Positions 40,924-52,987 of a stretch of 64,000 bases of DNA are shown one piece after another. How positions within the stretch are numbered: position 1 is the first letter of the stretch; each line of letters starts with the position of its first letter. Source of the DNA: Mycobacterium sp. GA-2829. Lineage in GTDB: Bacteria > Actinomycetota > Actinomycetes > Mycobacteriales > Mycobacteriaceae. The stretch is taken from NCBI RefSeq assembly GCF_001499965.1, contig NZ_LQIT01000028.1, positions 1 to 64,000 on the forward strand, in the 5' to 3' direction. The position numbers and the translations under genes are program-made. The notes beneath the pieces are model-generated. The model did not search any database. It worked only from the letters and a program-made list of their open reading frames with translations, and had not been told where the DNA came from.

Positions 40924-41994
40924 ATGTCAGCAGTTCCCGTGCCCGAAGGTCCGGACGCCGGGGCGGTGTGGCACTACGGCGATCCGCTCGGCGAGCAGCG
41001 CGCGGCGACCGACGGCGCCGTGCTCGTCGACCGCTCCCACCGTGCGACGCTCACGCTCACCGGCGCCGAACGCCTCTCCTGGCTGCACAGCCTCACCACC
41101 CAGCACGTCAGCGCCCAGCCCGACGGCACCGCCGTCCAGAACCTGAGCCTCGACGGCCAGGGCCGCGTCGAGGACCACTGGTGGCAGACCGAACTCGACG
41201 GCGTGCTCCACCTCGACACCGAACCGTGGCGCGGCGAACCGTTACTGACCTACCTCCGCAAGATGGTCTTCTGGGCCGATGTGACCGTCGAACCCGCCGA
41301 CCTGGCGGTGCTCTCCCTGCTAGGTCCCGCGCTGGCCGACACGCCGGTTCTCGACGCGCTGGGATTGGGTTCGCTACCGGCTGAAGCGTCCGCGGTCGCG
41401 CTCCGCGGCGGCGGTTTCGTGCGCCGGCTGCCCGCCGCGGGTGTGGAGCTCGATCTGGTGGTGCCGCGCGACCAGGTGGCCGACTGGCAGGCCCGCCTCA
41501 CCGCCGCGGGTGTGCGGCCCGCGGGGCTGTGGGCCTACGACGCACACCGGGTCGCGACCCTGCAGGCCCGTCTCGGCGTGGACACCGACGAGCGGACGAT
41601 CCCGCACGAGGTCGGCTGGATCGGCGCCGCGGTCCACCTCGACAAGGGCTGCTACCGCGGGCAGGAGACCGTCGCTCGCGTCCACAACCTGGGAAAACCA
41701 CCCCGCATGCTGGTCCGGCTGCAGCTGGACGGGACCACCGACCGGCCTGCGACGGGTGATCCGGTGCTCGCGGGCGGTCGCACCGTCGGCCGGCTCGGCA
41801 CCGTCGTCGACCACATCGACGACGGCCCGGTGGCGCTCGCACTCGTCAAGCGGGGACTGCCCGCCGACACCCCGCTGACCACCGGCGGAGCCGTCGAGGC
41901 GACCGCCGTCATCGACGCCGACTCACTGCCGTCGACCGATCACGTCGGCGCCGGACGGCTCGCGGTGGAGCGCCTGCGGGGCGGCGCGCGGTGA
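40924..41994 (+). CDS. ygfZ: YgfZ/GcvT-like folate-binding protein
   Basis: A 356-residue aminomethyltransferase-like protein starting MSAVPVPEGPDAGAVWHYGD. The diagnostic motif DKGCYRGQETVARVHNLGKP (K-G-C-Y-x-G-Q-E) belongs to YgfZ, which uses tetrahydrofolate in repair or assembly of certain Fe-S enzymes. TAGAGT (40912-40917) is 6 nt before the ATG, predicting leaderless translation. Divergence from the pabC-like gene links two folate-related functions. Confidence 0.88.
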   Translation: MSAVPVPEGPDAGAVWHYGDPLGEQRAATDGAVLVDRSHRATLTLTGAERLSWLHSLTTQHVSAQPDGTAVQNLSLDGQGRVEDHWWQTELDGVLHLDTEPWRGEPLLTYLRKMVFWADVTVEPADLAVLSLLGPALADTPVLDALGLGSLPAEASAVALRGGGFVRRLPAAGVELDLVVPRDQVADWQARLTAAGVRPAGLWAYDAHRVATLQARLGVDTDERTIPHEVGWIGAAVHLDKGCYRGQETVARVHNLGKPPRMLVRLQLDGTTDRPATGDPVLAGGRTVGRLGTVVDHIDDGPVALALVKRGLPADTPLTTGGAVEATAVIDADSLPSTDHVGAGRLAVERLRGGAR

Positions 41995-42044
41995 GTCTTG
42001 TCACCGGGGGCGAGGGCCTGCCAGCACAGGACGGGCGGGCACGC

Positions 42045-42131
42045 TAAAGTGTGGACAGGACAATAACGACATCGGAGAATCGGAGCCGCCTGTTCTAAAG
42101 GCCGCTCCGTTATTGCGCGAGGGGGTCCCCC
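42045..42131 (+). promoter_or_regulatory. structured 5' leader of the DUF3073 gene
   Basis: TAAAGT (42045-42050) would start RNA near 42057. The leader then offers CAATAACG (42061-42068) pairing with CGTTATTG (42108-42115). These enclose a hairpin CGGAGC-c-GCCT, 7-nt loop, AGGC-c-GCTCCG (42081-42109). The two pairings share bases 42108-42109, so they may compete. GGGGGTCCCCC directly abuts the ATG. Confidence 0.5.
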
Positions 42132-42311
42132 ATGGGCCGCGGCCGGGCGAAGGCGAAGCAGACGAAGGTCGCACGCGACCTCAAGTACAGCTCGCCACAA
42201 ACTGACTTCGAACGGCTACAGCGCGAGCTGTCGGGCGGGTCCGACGACATCGACCACGGCGACAGCCTCGCCGACGATCCGTGGGCACCCGAGGACGACT
42301 GGCGCCGCTAG
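42132..42311 (+). CDS. DUF3073 protein
   Basis: A 59-residue protein starting MGRGRAKAKQTKVARDLKYS and ending in an acidic tail (DDPWAPEDDWRR). This matches the actinobacterial DUF3073 family (Rv0810c-type). A basic N-terminus and acidic C-terminus suggest nucleic-acid contact or a disordered adaptor, but no role is proven. It is preceded by a structured leader and convergent with purM, whose stop lies 15 bp away. Confidence 0.85.
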   Translation: MGRGRAKAKQTKVARDLKYSSPQTDFERLQRELSGGSDDIDHGDSLADDPWAPEDDWRR

Positions 42312-42326
42312 TTCCGCACTGCTCGA

Positions 42327-43400
42327 TCAGAACCGCGGGTGCTGACCCACCAGCAGTGCCCGCGGCTCATCCTTGCCGGCCTTCTTCACTGTGCCGAGCG
42401 TCCAGCAGTCGATGTGGCGGGCGGTCAGAATGGCCAGTGCGCGGTCGGTGTCCTCCGGCGCGACGACGGCCACCATGCCGATGCCCATGTTGAACGTCTT
42501 CTCCATCTCGACGCGTTCGATGCGCCCGCGCTGGGCGATCATCTGGAACACCGGAGCGGGCGTCCAGGTGCCGCGGTCGAGTTCGGCCATCAGGCCGTTG
42601 GGCACGACGCGTTCGAGGTTGCCCGCGAGTCCGCCGCCGGTGACGTGGCAGAACGTCCGCACCTGGGTCTCGGCGGCCAGCGCGAGGCAGTCCTTGGCGT
42701 AGATCCGGGTGGGTTCGAGCAGTTCCTCACCGAGGGTGCGGCCGAACTCCTCGACGTGGCCGGCGAGGTTCATCCGGTCGATCTCGAGCAGCACCTTGCG
42801 GGCCAGTGAGTAGCCGTTGGAGTGCAGCCCCGAGGACCCCATCGCGATGATCACGTCGCCGGGGCGGACCCGATCGGGGCCCAGCACGTCGTCGGCCTCG
42901 ACGATGCCGATACCGGTCGCCGAGATGTCGTAGTGGTCGGGCTCCATCAGCCCGGGGTGTTCGGCGGTCTCCCCGCCCAGCAACGCGCAGCCGGCGATGA
43001 CGCAGCCCTCCGCGATGCCGCCGACCAGCTGGCTGACCCGTTCGGGCACGGTCCGGCCCACGGCGATGTAGTCCTGGAGGAACAGCGGTTCGGCGCCGCA
43101 GACCACCAGGTCGTCGACGACCATGGCGACCAGGTCGAGCCCGACCGTGTCGTGCTTGTCCATCGCCTGGGCGACGGCCAGCTTGGTGCCGACCCCGTCG
43201 GTCGAGGAGGCCAGTACGGGTTCGCGGTAGCCGCCGCGAAGGGCGAACAGCCCGGCGAAGCCGCCGAGCCCCCCGCGAACCTCGGGTCGGGTGGCTTTCG
43301 CGGCCAGCGGTTTGAACAGTTCGACGGCGCGATCACCGGCCTCGATGTCCACACCGGCCGATGCGTAGGAAATGCCGTGTTGTTCGGCGCGCTCGGTCAT
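42327..43400 (-). CDS. purM: PurM, phosphoribosylformylglycinamidine cyclo-ligase
   Basis: A 357-residue AIR synthetase starting MTERAEQHGISYASAGVDIE. GGFAGLFALRGGYREPVLAS, STDGVGTKLAVAQAMDKHDT and GMVAVVAPEDTDRALAILTA are family motifs. It closes the imidazole ring from FGAM using ATP. purF lies further upstream on the same strand, with two plus-strand genes between them. TAGCCT is 8 nt before the ATG. Confidence 0.95.
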   Translation of the reverse strand: MTERAEQHGISYASAGVDIEAGDRAVELFKPLAAKATRPEVRGGLGGFAGLFALRGGYREPVLASSTDGVGTKLAVAQAMDKHDTVGLDLVAMVVDDLVVCGAEPLFLQDYIAVGRTVPERVSQLVGGIAEGCVIAGCALLGGETAEHPGLMEPDHYDISATGIGIVEADDVLGPDRVRPGDVIIAMGSSGLHSNGYSLARKVLLEIDRMNLAGHVEEFGRTLGEELLEPTRIYAKDCLALAAETQVRTFCHVTGGGLAGNLERVVPNGLMAELDRGTWTPAPVFQMIAQRGRIERVEMEKTFNMGIGMVAVVAPEDTDRALAILTARHIDCWTLGTVKKAGKDEPRALLVGQHPRF

Positions 43401-43507
43401 CGACTGAAAGGCTACCGCCCGCGCCTGCGCGACGTTAAACGCCTCCGGGATCGCTGCCTGCGCGTTTCGGCGTACCCGCGGCGCACGGTGTGGAAGCGTG
43501 GGCGCCC

Positions 43508-43942
43508 ATGAACCCACAACACCTCGTTCTGGCGGCCGCGGTAGGCGTCCTCCCGGTCTTGGCGACGTTCGCGGCCCCCGCGGCGGCCACCCCGCCCCGC
43601 GACACCGAGGGCACCGTGCTGTGGGAGATGACCGACGGGGGCAACGACTACGTGTTCCGCGAGATCACGATCGCCCCGGGCGGCAGCACCGGCTGGCACT
43701 CGCACACGGGCCAGTTGCTGGCCACGGTCAAGGAGGGTGTGCTGCTGCACAACCGGGCGGACTGTTCGGTCGACGGCTTCTACGTTGCAAGTCAGGACAT
43801 CGCCGAGAAGGGTGGCCCGGGCTACGTGCACATCGGCCGCAACGTCGGACCGACGCCACTCGTGCTTCAGGTCCTCTACATCAACCCCGCCGGTTCCGCG
43901 CTGGCCGACGACGCACCGGATCCCGGCTGCGGGTTTGCCTGA
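43508..43942 (+). CDS. secreted cupin-domain protein
   Basis: A 144-residue protein. A signal peptide (MNPQHLVLAAAVGVLPVLAT) probably ends at APAAATP. The cupin core is ITIAPGGSTGWHSHTGQLLA, with the His-x-His pair expected to hold a metal. A conserved cysteine pair (RADCSVDGFY and DPGCGFA) may form a disulfide in the exported protein. Substrate unknown. It is divergent from purM. Confidence 0.78.
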   Translation: MNPQHLVLAAAVGVLPVLATFAAPAAATPPRDTEGTVLWEMTDGGNDYVFREITIAPGGSTGWHSHTGQLLATVKEGVLLHNRADCSVDGFYVASQDIAEKGGPGYVHIGRNVGPTPLVLQVLYINPAGSALADDAPDPGCGFA

Positions 43943-44012
43943 CCCGTTCCGCGGTCATCCGTGCGGCTACCGGCTCCGAATCACGTGAGACGGAAACGAA
44001 CGGAGATCTGGC

Positions 44013-44990
44013 GTGGCTGACAACATCCGGTGCTTGGTGACGGGCGCGACGGGCTACATCGGCGGGCAACTGGTGCCCGCGCTGCTCGACCGCGGACTTC
44101 AGGTCCGTGCGATGGCCCGCACGCCCGGCAAGCTGGACAGCGCACCGTGGCGTGACCGCGCCGACGTCGCGAAGGGCGATCTGACCGACCCGGACTCGCT
44201 GGTGCAGGCCTTCGACGGGATGGACGTCGTCTACTACCTGGTGCACTCCATGGGCACCTCGAAGAACTTCGTCGCCGAGGAGGCCGAATCCGCGCGCAAC
44301 GTGGTGGCGGCCGCGAAGAAGGCTGGAGTCCGGCGGATCGTGTACCTGAGCGGGCTGCACCCCGAGGGTGTGGAGCTCTCGCGCCACCTGGCATCCCGCA
44401 CCGAGGTCGGCGACATCCTCATCGACTCCGGCGTCGAGACCGTGGTGCTGCAGGCCGGCATCGTGATCGGGTCCGGGTCGGCGTCGTTCGAGATGATCCG
44501 CCACCTGACCGACCGACTGCCGGTGATGACCGCGCCGAAGTGGGTGCACAACAAGATCCAGCCGATCTCCATCGACGACGCGCTGTACTACCTCGTGGAG
44601 GCGGCCACCGCGGCGGTGCCCGAGTCGCGCACCTGGGACATCGGCGGCCCGGACGTCCTCGAGTACGGCGATGCGATGCAGGTCTACGCCGACGTCGCCG
44701 GGCTGAGCCGGCGCCGGTTCGTGGTCTTGCCGTGGCTGACGCCCACGCTCGCGAGCCGCTGGGTGGGTCTGGTGACCCCGATCCCGTCGGGATTGGCGCG
44801 GCCGCTGGTCGAATCGCTGGAGTGCGATGCGGTGATGCACGAACACGACATCGACGAGGTGATCCCGCAGCCGCCGGGCGGGCTGACCGAGTATCGCGAC
44901 GCGGTGGCGCAGGCGCTCGAGCAGAACGGCACCGTCGCGACGGGCGGACGGCGACACCTGGTGCGGTTCAGTCCCGCGGTCGCGTCTTAG
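44013..44990 (+). CDS. NAD(P)-binding NmrA/SDR-like protein
   Basis: A 325-residue extended SDR starting with GTG (ADNIRCLVTGATGYIGGQLV). TGATGYIG is the dinucleotide-binding loop. DVVYYLVHSMGTSKNFVAEE and RRIVYLSGLHPEGVELSRHL follow. It lacks the classic YxxxK catalytic pair at the usual place, which points to the NmrA-like/atypical group. It ends 4 bp before the convergent purF stop. Function unknown. Confidence 0.75.
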   Translation: MADNIRCLVTGATGYIGGQLVPALLDRGLQVRAMARTPGKLDSAPWRDRADVAKGDLTDPDSLVQAFDGMDVVYYLVHSMGTSKNFVAEEAESARNVVAAAKKAGVRRIVYLSGLHPEGVELSRHLASRTEVGDILIDSGVETVVLQAGIVIGSGSASFEMIRHLTDRLPVMTAPKWVHNKIQPISIDDALYYLVEAATAAVPESRTWDIGGPDVLEYGDAMQVYADVAGLSRRRFVVLPWLTPTLASRWVGLVTPIPSGLARPLVESLECDAVMHEHDIDEVIPQPPGGLTEYRDAVAQALEQNGTVATGGRRHLVRFSPAVAS

Positions 44991-44993
44991 GGC

Positions 44994-46529
44994 TCAGGGC
45001 CTACGCAACGCAGAGGCGTTGTCGTTCTCGATCTTCTCCAGGGGGATCCCGCTGCGGGCGGCCGTCGCGAGCATGTGCTCGATGACGTTCTTGCCCAACG
45101 CCGACTCCCCGGGCAGCTCGATCGGGTAGTTGCCGTCGAAGCACGCCGAGCACAGCCGAGACGCCGGCTGTTCGGTCGCGGCGATCATGCCCTGCTGCGA
45201 GATGTAGCCGAGCGTGTCGGCGCCGATCGCGCGGCGGACGGCCTCGAGCATCTGGTCCTCGTCTTCGGCGCCGTTGGCGATCAGCTCGGCCGGAGTGGCG
45301 AAGTCGATCCCGTAGAAGCAGGGCCAGCGCACCGGCGGCGAGGCGATGCGGACGTGCACCTCGAGCGCTCCGGCTTCGCGGAGCATCCGGATCAGCGCCC
45401 GCTGGGTGTTGCCGCGCACGATGGAGTCGTCGACGACGATCAGCCGCTTCCCGCGAATCACTTCTTTGAGCGGGTTGAGCTTGAGCCGGATGCCGAGCTG
45501 ACGGATCGTCTGCGACGGCTGGATGAACGTCCGGCCGACGTAGGCGTTCTTCATCAGGCCCTGGCCGTACGGGATCCCGGAGCCCTGCGCGTAGCCGACG
45601 GCGGCGGGCGTCCCGGATTCCGGCACGCCGATCACCAGGTCAGCCTCGACGGGCATCTCGCTGGCGAGCCTGCGGCCGATGTCGACGCGGGTGGCGTGCA
45701 CCGAGCGGCCGGCCAGCGTGCTGTCAGGCCGCGCGAGGTACACGTACTCGAAGACACAGGCCTTGGGGGTGGGGTTGGCGAACCGGCTGGACCGTACACC
45801 GTCGGCGTCGATGGCCAGCAGTTCACCGGGTTCGATGTCGCGGACGAACGAGGCACCGACGATGTCGAGGGCGGCGGTCTCCGAGGCCACCACCCAGCCG
45901 CGGTCGAGGCGGCCGAGTGACAGCGGGCGCACGCCGTACGGGTCACGCGCGGCGTAGAGCGTGTTCTCGTCCATGAAGGTCAGGCAGAACGCGCCGCGCA
46001 CGGTCGGCAGCAGTTCCAGCGCCGCCTGCTCGAGCGTCGCGTCGGCTGCGCCGTGGGCCAGCAGCGCCCCGAGGATGTCGGAGTCGGTGGTCGCCGCGCC
46101 GGGGGTGCGGTTGTTGATCAGGCCGGCATCCCGGGCGCGGGCGGCGAGTTCGGTGGTGTTGACGAGGTTGCCGTTGTGGCCGACCGCGACGCCGGTGCCC
46201 GCGCTGGTGTTGCGGAAGACCGGCTGGGCGTTCTCCCACGTCGTGGATCCGGTCGTCGAGTAGCGGCAGTGGCCGATCGCGACGTGTCCGTGCATCGCGG
46301 CCAGCGTCGGCTCGTCGAAGACCTGGCTGACCAGTCCCAGATCCTTGAACACCAGCACCTGCGAACCGTCGGCGACGGCGATACCCGCTGCCTCCTGGCC
46401 GCGGTGCTGCAGTGCGTACAGGCCGTAGTACGTGAGTTTGGCCACATCCTCACCGGGGGCCCAGACGCCGAAGACGCCGCATTCCTCACGAGGGTCGTTC
46501 TCGGGCTGGAGTTCGTCGTGGCCGCTCAC
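44994..46529 (-). CDS. purF: PurF, amidophosphoribosyltransferase
   Basis: A 511-residue enzyme. A propeptide of about 16 residues precedes the catalytic Cys17 in PREECGVFGVWAPGEDVAKL. The PRPP motif is KRLIVVDDSIVRGNTQ. C-terminal RLCSACFDGNYPIELPGESA suggests the [4Fe-4S]-type enzyme. It makes phosphoribosylamine, the first committed purine step. The GTG start at 46529 is used. The protein is full length. Confidence 0.95.
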   Translation of the reverse strand: MSGHDELQPENDPREECGVFGVWAPGEDVAKLTYYGLYALQHRGQEAAGIAVADGSQVLVFKDLGLVSQVFDEPTLAAMHGHVAIGHCRYSTTGSTTWENAQPVFRNTSAGTGVAVGHNGNLVNTTELAARARDAGLINNRTPGAATTDSDILGALLAHGAADATLEQAALELLPTVRGAFCLTFMDENTLYAARDPYGVRPLSLGRLDRGWVVASETAALDIVGASFVRDIEPGELLAIDADGVRSSRFANPTPKACVFEYVYLARPDSTLAGRSVHATRVDIGRRLASEMPVEADLVIGVPESGTPAAVGYAQGSGIPYGQGLMKNAYVGRTFIQPSQTIRQLGIRLKLNPLKEVIRGKRLIVVDDSIVRGNTQRALIRMLREAGALEVHVRIASPPVRWPCFYGIDFATPAELIANGAEDEDQMLEAVRRAIGADTLGYISQQGMIAATEQPASRLCSACFDGNYPIELPGESALGKNVIEHMLATAARSGIPLEKIENDNASALRRP

Positions 46530-46630
46530 GATATGGCTGCTCCCAAGGGACTGTGGGTGACGTGACCGAGTCTACGGGCCATATACCCACTTATGGCAAT
46601 CGGCGACGTGTCGTCCACCACGTCTTTTCG

Positions 46631-47023
46631 CTAACCGGCCAAGGTGACCAGGGGCAGCCAGTTGGCCACATCGGGCGCGCGGGATCCCGACAGCTGCACC
46701 GCGTGCGCGGCGACCGCGTCGTCGAACGACAGCAGCCCCGCGGCGACCAGCAGCCAGGTGCGGGGGTCGGTCTCAACGACGTTGGGCGGGTTGCCCCGGG
46801 TGTGGGTGGGCCCGGCGATGCACTGCACGGCGACGAACGGCGGCACCCGCACCTCGACGCTGGCGCCGGGCGCGAGCGCCGCGATGGTCCTGGCGGTCAG
46901 CCGCACGGCCTCGGCGATCTCGGTCCGCGCCGGCGCGGGCACGGTGTCGTCGCGCAGCCACGCGGCGACGGCGGTGACCGCGGCCCGGGTCTCGGCGGGG
47001 TCGGCGGGGCGGCGGGGCGGCAT
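46631..47023 (-). CDS. sterol-carrier-family / SCP2-like small protein
   Basis: A 130-residue protein starting MPPRRPADPAETRAAVTAVA. VEVRVPPFVAVQCIAGPTHT and NPPNVVETDPRTWLLVAAGL with LSFDDAVAAHAVQLSGSRA match the actinobacterial family next to purF (Rv0807), annotated as sterol carrier-like. A strand-rich lipid-binding fold is likely. Ligand unknown. Confidence 0.7.
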   Translation of the reverse strand: MPPRRPADPAETRAAVTAVAAWLRDDTVPAPARTEIAEAVRLTARTIAALAPGASVEVRVPPFVAVQCIAGPTHTRGNPPNVVETDPRTWLLVAAGLLSFDDAVAAHAVQLSGSRAPDVANWLPLVTLAG

Positions 47024-47027
47024 GTCT

Positions 47028-47627
47028 TCAGTATCGACCGCACCGGGCCGCCAGCACGGCCAGCGCCCCCGCCTCGTTGAGCGCCAGATGCACCAGCATC
47101 GGGGCGGCCACGCTGCCCGACCGCTCGGCCAGCCAGGCGAACACCCATCCGGCCGCGCCGGTACTCAGCACGGTGGCGGCGATCGGCTCCCCCGTCGCAC
47201 GGGCGTCGGAAACGTGCGACAGCCCGAACGCGGCCGCCTGCAGCAACCGGCCCCCGGTCGGGCCGAACGCCTCGGCGGCGAGGTGCGCCAGCGCGCCGCG
47301 GTAGAGCAGTTCCTCGCTCCACACCGTGCCCAGCGGGATCCGCACCAGCAGCCACCGCGCCGGGGTGTCGGGCAGCTCGCGCCGGGTCATCCCGGCCCGC
47401 ACCCGAGGCACCGCGCTCACCGCGAGGACGCCGGCGGCGGCGGCCGCCGCGGCGAGCCCCCCGGCGCGCAGCCCGCCCCGCAGGGCCCGCGGTCGCAGTC
47501 CCAGCGGTGCGCGGGTGAGTCCGGCGGCGGTCGCTCCGACGACCCCGGGGACGACGGTGGCCCACCGCTCCGGGAGGCGCTGGCGCACCGGACCCGACAG
47601 CGCGACGACCGCGGCGGCCGCCGTCAC
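47028..47627 (-). CDS. CPBP-family intramembrane metalloprotease
   Basis: About 199 residues with four to five hydrophobic helices. The CPBP motifs are VWSEELLYRGALAHLAAEAF (EExxxR), FGLSHVSDARATGEP and MLVHLALNEAGALA. These hold the metal-ligating Glu and His residues of CAAX-type proteases. The start is uncertain. I used the GTG at 47627 (then TAAAAVVALSGP); upstream in-frame text (LKRLKAFGA) lacks ATG. It follows the membrane hydrolase gene by 23 bp. Confidence 0.75.
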   Translation of the reverse strand: MTAAAAVVALSGPVRQRLPERWATVVPGVVGATAAGLTRAPLGLRPRALRGGLRAGGLAAAAAAAGVLAVSAVPRVRAGMTRRELPDTPARWLLVRIPLGTVWSEELLYRGALAHLAAEAFGPTGGRLLQAAAFGLSHVSDARATGEPIAATVLSTGAAGWVFAWLAERSGSVAAPMLVHLALNEAGALAVLAARCGRY

Positions 47628-47650
47628 GGCACCGAAAGCCTTGAGCCGCT

Positions 47651-49404
47651 TCAGTATTCGGGACCTCCCCCGTCGCGCAGCGCGGTCCGGATCCGCTCGG
47701 TGTCGTCCGGGGTCCACCCGGGTGGCGGTGCGACGGCCGCCCAACCGTCGAGCACCGATTCGCCGTAGTTGTGCCCGTGCCCGCCCGGCACGCTCGACGC
47801 GTTCGTCATATCCGCGCTCACCTGCCAGAACGTGATGATCGGGTACCAGCGCATGGACGCGGTGCGGTCCAGTCCCGGCGGTTCGCGCAGCCAGTCGGGC
47901 CGCGCGGTGACGAGGTCGGGGGTCCACCACACGATCGGGTCCGAGGCGTGCTGCAGGAACAGCACCCGGGTGCCGCGCCACGGGGCCGCGGTGTCGCGGG
48001 CGATCTCGGCGGGATCGGCGGCCTGGGAGAACCGGACGGTGCGGCCGCCGTCGTACCGGGGTTCGACTTCCGGGGTGCCGGGATCGCGGCGTTGGGTGAC
48101 CGCGTTCCACAGCGGGCTGGCGTTCGGGGGTCCGACCCACAGCACACCCGAGAACCCCTTGTCGGAGATGTCGGGCAGCCAGGTGAAGGCGGCCTGCCCG
48201 GCCATCGAACCCAGGCTCTCACCGTAGAGGACCAGTTTCGGACGCCGATCGGAAGGCTTTTGCGCCCAACGCCTTTGAACGGCGTCGACGAGGATGCGCC
48301 CGGATTCCATGGACCGCTGCTGGTCGCCGAGGAACGAGATCCAGCTGGGCAGATACGAGTACTGCATGGCCACCATCGCGGTGTCGCCGTCGTACATCAG
48401 CTCGACGGCGCGGGCGGCGACGGGGTTGACCCACCCGGTGCCGGTGGTGGGGACGATGACGAGCAGTTCCCGGTCGAACGCCCCCGTGCGCTCGAGTTCG
48501 CTGAGCAGCACCGCGATTCGCTGTTCGTCGGTGTCCGCGGTCTGCAGCCCCGCGTACACGCGGATCGGCTCACGGGCGGGCCTGCCGTTGACCCGCTCGA
48601 TCTCGGCGGCGTCGGGTCCGCTGCCGACGAAGTTGCGGCCCTGGAAGCCGAGGGTGTCCCACGCGGCGAACGATGCCGGGCTGCCGGACCGTTCGGGGAC
48701 GGCCGGCTGGCTGATCCCCTCTCGGGTGGTGGTGTTCTGCGGCTGGAACACACGGCTGGCGCCTGCCAGGAAACCCTGCAACAGAACACCGTTGATCAAC
48801 GTGACGAGCAGCGCGACCACGACGGCGGTGCCGATGAGCAACGCCATCTCGTCGCTGAGCCGCCACCGCCGGATCAGCCAGCGCGCAAGCACTTTGATGG
48901 TGTCGAGGACGACGCGGCTGAACGCGACGCACACCGCACCGACCACGGCGGCGACGACCAGCACCCGCAGGTAGCTCAGCGTCGCCGGTCCGGGCAGCCC
49001 CATCTCCGCCGACACCTGACGCTGCCACGCCGCAGCGGGGACGAGCATGGCCACGCTGGCCGTGATCGACCCGACGACGATGACGGTCTTGAGGGCGTAG
49101 AGCCGCCTGCGGGTCGGCGGCCACCAGCTGCGCCGCCGTAACACGAAGCGGGTCAACAACTTCGCCACGAAGACGCCGATGCCGTAGCCGATGGCGCCGT
49201 TGAGTCCGCCGATGAGGCCCTGGAACAGCCAGTCCCGCGGAAGCAGCGACGGGGTCAGGGACAGGCAGAAGAACAGGGCGCCGAAGGCGACGCCGGTGAA
49301 GTCCAGCCGGACCAGATCCCATGCCCACGCGAGCAGGGGGTGGCGCCGCGGGCGTTCGGGAGTGTCGGTGACCGCGCCACCGATGATGTCGTCGGTCTCC
49401 GCCC

Positions 49405-49408
<4 letters not shown>
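47651..49408 (-). CDS. membrane alpha/beta hydrolase (Abhydrolase_9 type)
   Basis: A 585-residue protein. An N-terminal domain carries four to five membrane helices (FGALFFCLSLTPSLLPRDWL, IGYGIGVFVAKLLTRFVL and others). A C-terminal hydrolase domain has KLVLYGESLGSMAGQAAF with the nucleophile Ser in GESLG, and VLFLQHASDPIVWW as the acid region. The substrate is probably lipid, but that is inference. The GTG at 49408 overlaps the purL stop (GTGA), so the gene is translated with purL. Confidence 0.85.
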
Positions 49409-51699
<2,291 letters not shown>

Positions 51700-51708
51700 G
51701 CGAACAGT

Positions 51709-52940
51709 CTATTTCCCCGAGTCGATGTGCTCCGCGTCGCGGGAGGACGGGTACCGCGCCGCGTAGGCGTGCGCGACGGCGGGGGCGGCGATTCCGTGCA
51801 GGATGACACTGCCCAACACGCACAGCACGCGACCAGTCCGACGGTGTGCTCCTGGCGTCCGGCCAGCACGTTGAAGGCCAACAGCCCGAAGACGATGGTG
51901 CTGGTGCCGCGGGGTCCCAGGCCCCCGACGAGCAGGCGTTCGGGCACGGTGAAGCGCGTCCTGGCCATGCCGATCAGCACCGGGACGATCCGGACGACGG
52001 TGATCGCGAGCAGGCAGAAGACGACCGCGCCGAGGGAGACCCCGACCTCGAAGACCGCCACGGTGACCAGGCCCAGGGTGAACCACATGGCGACGGCGAG
52101 CAGGAAGCCGACGTCGTCGACGAGTTCGAGGTCGCGGCGGATGTCGTCGGAGTGACGCAGGAACTTGAACGCGATACCGCAGACGAACGCCGAGACGAAG
52201 CCGTTGCCGTCGATGGCCAGGCTGAGCCCGAACGCCAGCAACGGTGCTGCGACGAGCACCAGCCGGTCGGACTGGTGCGTGGTCCACTGCCTGCTGTGGG
52301 CGGCGTTGGACGCCAGCGCGAGCACGGTGCCCACGAGCAGTCCGACCAGGATGGCCTTGGCGGCCTGCGGCACCGCGGCCTCGAGCGCCTCCAACGGGGT
52401 GTCGGTGCGGGTGTCCGGATCGACGAGGAGCAGGGCGAAGATGAACAGCGGGGAGACGATGCCGTCGTTGTAGCCGGCCTCGACGTTGAGCATGTTACGC
52501 ACCCGCTCGGGGATGCGCCGGTCCCGCAGGATCGAGGAGACCGGCGCGAAGTCGATCGGCACGACGATGCAGGCGATCACCAGCAGGACCGCCCACGACG
52601 ACCCGGGCAGCAACCACAGCCCGAGCGCCATGGCGGCGAGGATGCTCAGCGGCTGGACCACGAACAGCACCCGCATCGCGGCCTTGGGTTCCTCACCGAA
52701 CAGTCCGCCGCGGACGTCGGTGGCGTCCACGAACAGCAGGATCGCGAGGATCACCTCGGCGATGCTCTCGGCGACCTCGGTGTTGAGGCTGTCGGCGATG
52801 CGGTCCGAGGTGGCCAGGCCGATGACCACCCCGGCCAGCACGAGCACCATCGGCGCGGTGATCCGCCAGTTACCGAGCCGGCGGGCCATCACCGCCCATG
52901 CGGCCAGGACGGCGGACACCGCGATCAGGGACAGCAACAC
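51709..52940 (-). pseudogene. CPA1-type cation/proton antiporter, frameshifted near the C-terminus
   Basis: About 410 residues of a 12-helix Na+(K+)/H+ antiporter from the GTG at 52940 (then LLSLIAVSAVLAAWAVMAR). Family text includes GYNDGIVSPLFIFALLLVD, CIVVPIDFAPVSSILRDRR and GGLGPRGTSTIVFGLLAFNV. Near 51829 the frame slips. The main frame runs on as out-of-frame ACCACWAVSSCTES to 51696. The expected last helix (VLCVLGSVILHGIAAPAVAH) is in the next frame and stops at 51709. Inserting one base after GTC-GC would restore it. Either a mutation or a sequence error; a frayed C-terminus could still function. purL lies 9 bp downstream. Confidence 0.8.
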
Positions 52941-52987
52941 GACGGCGATCTTTCCAGCAGCGGCCCGGTTGTCGACCGGACACGCGA

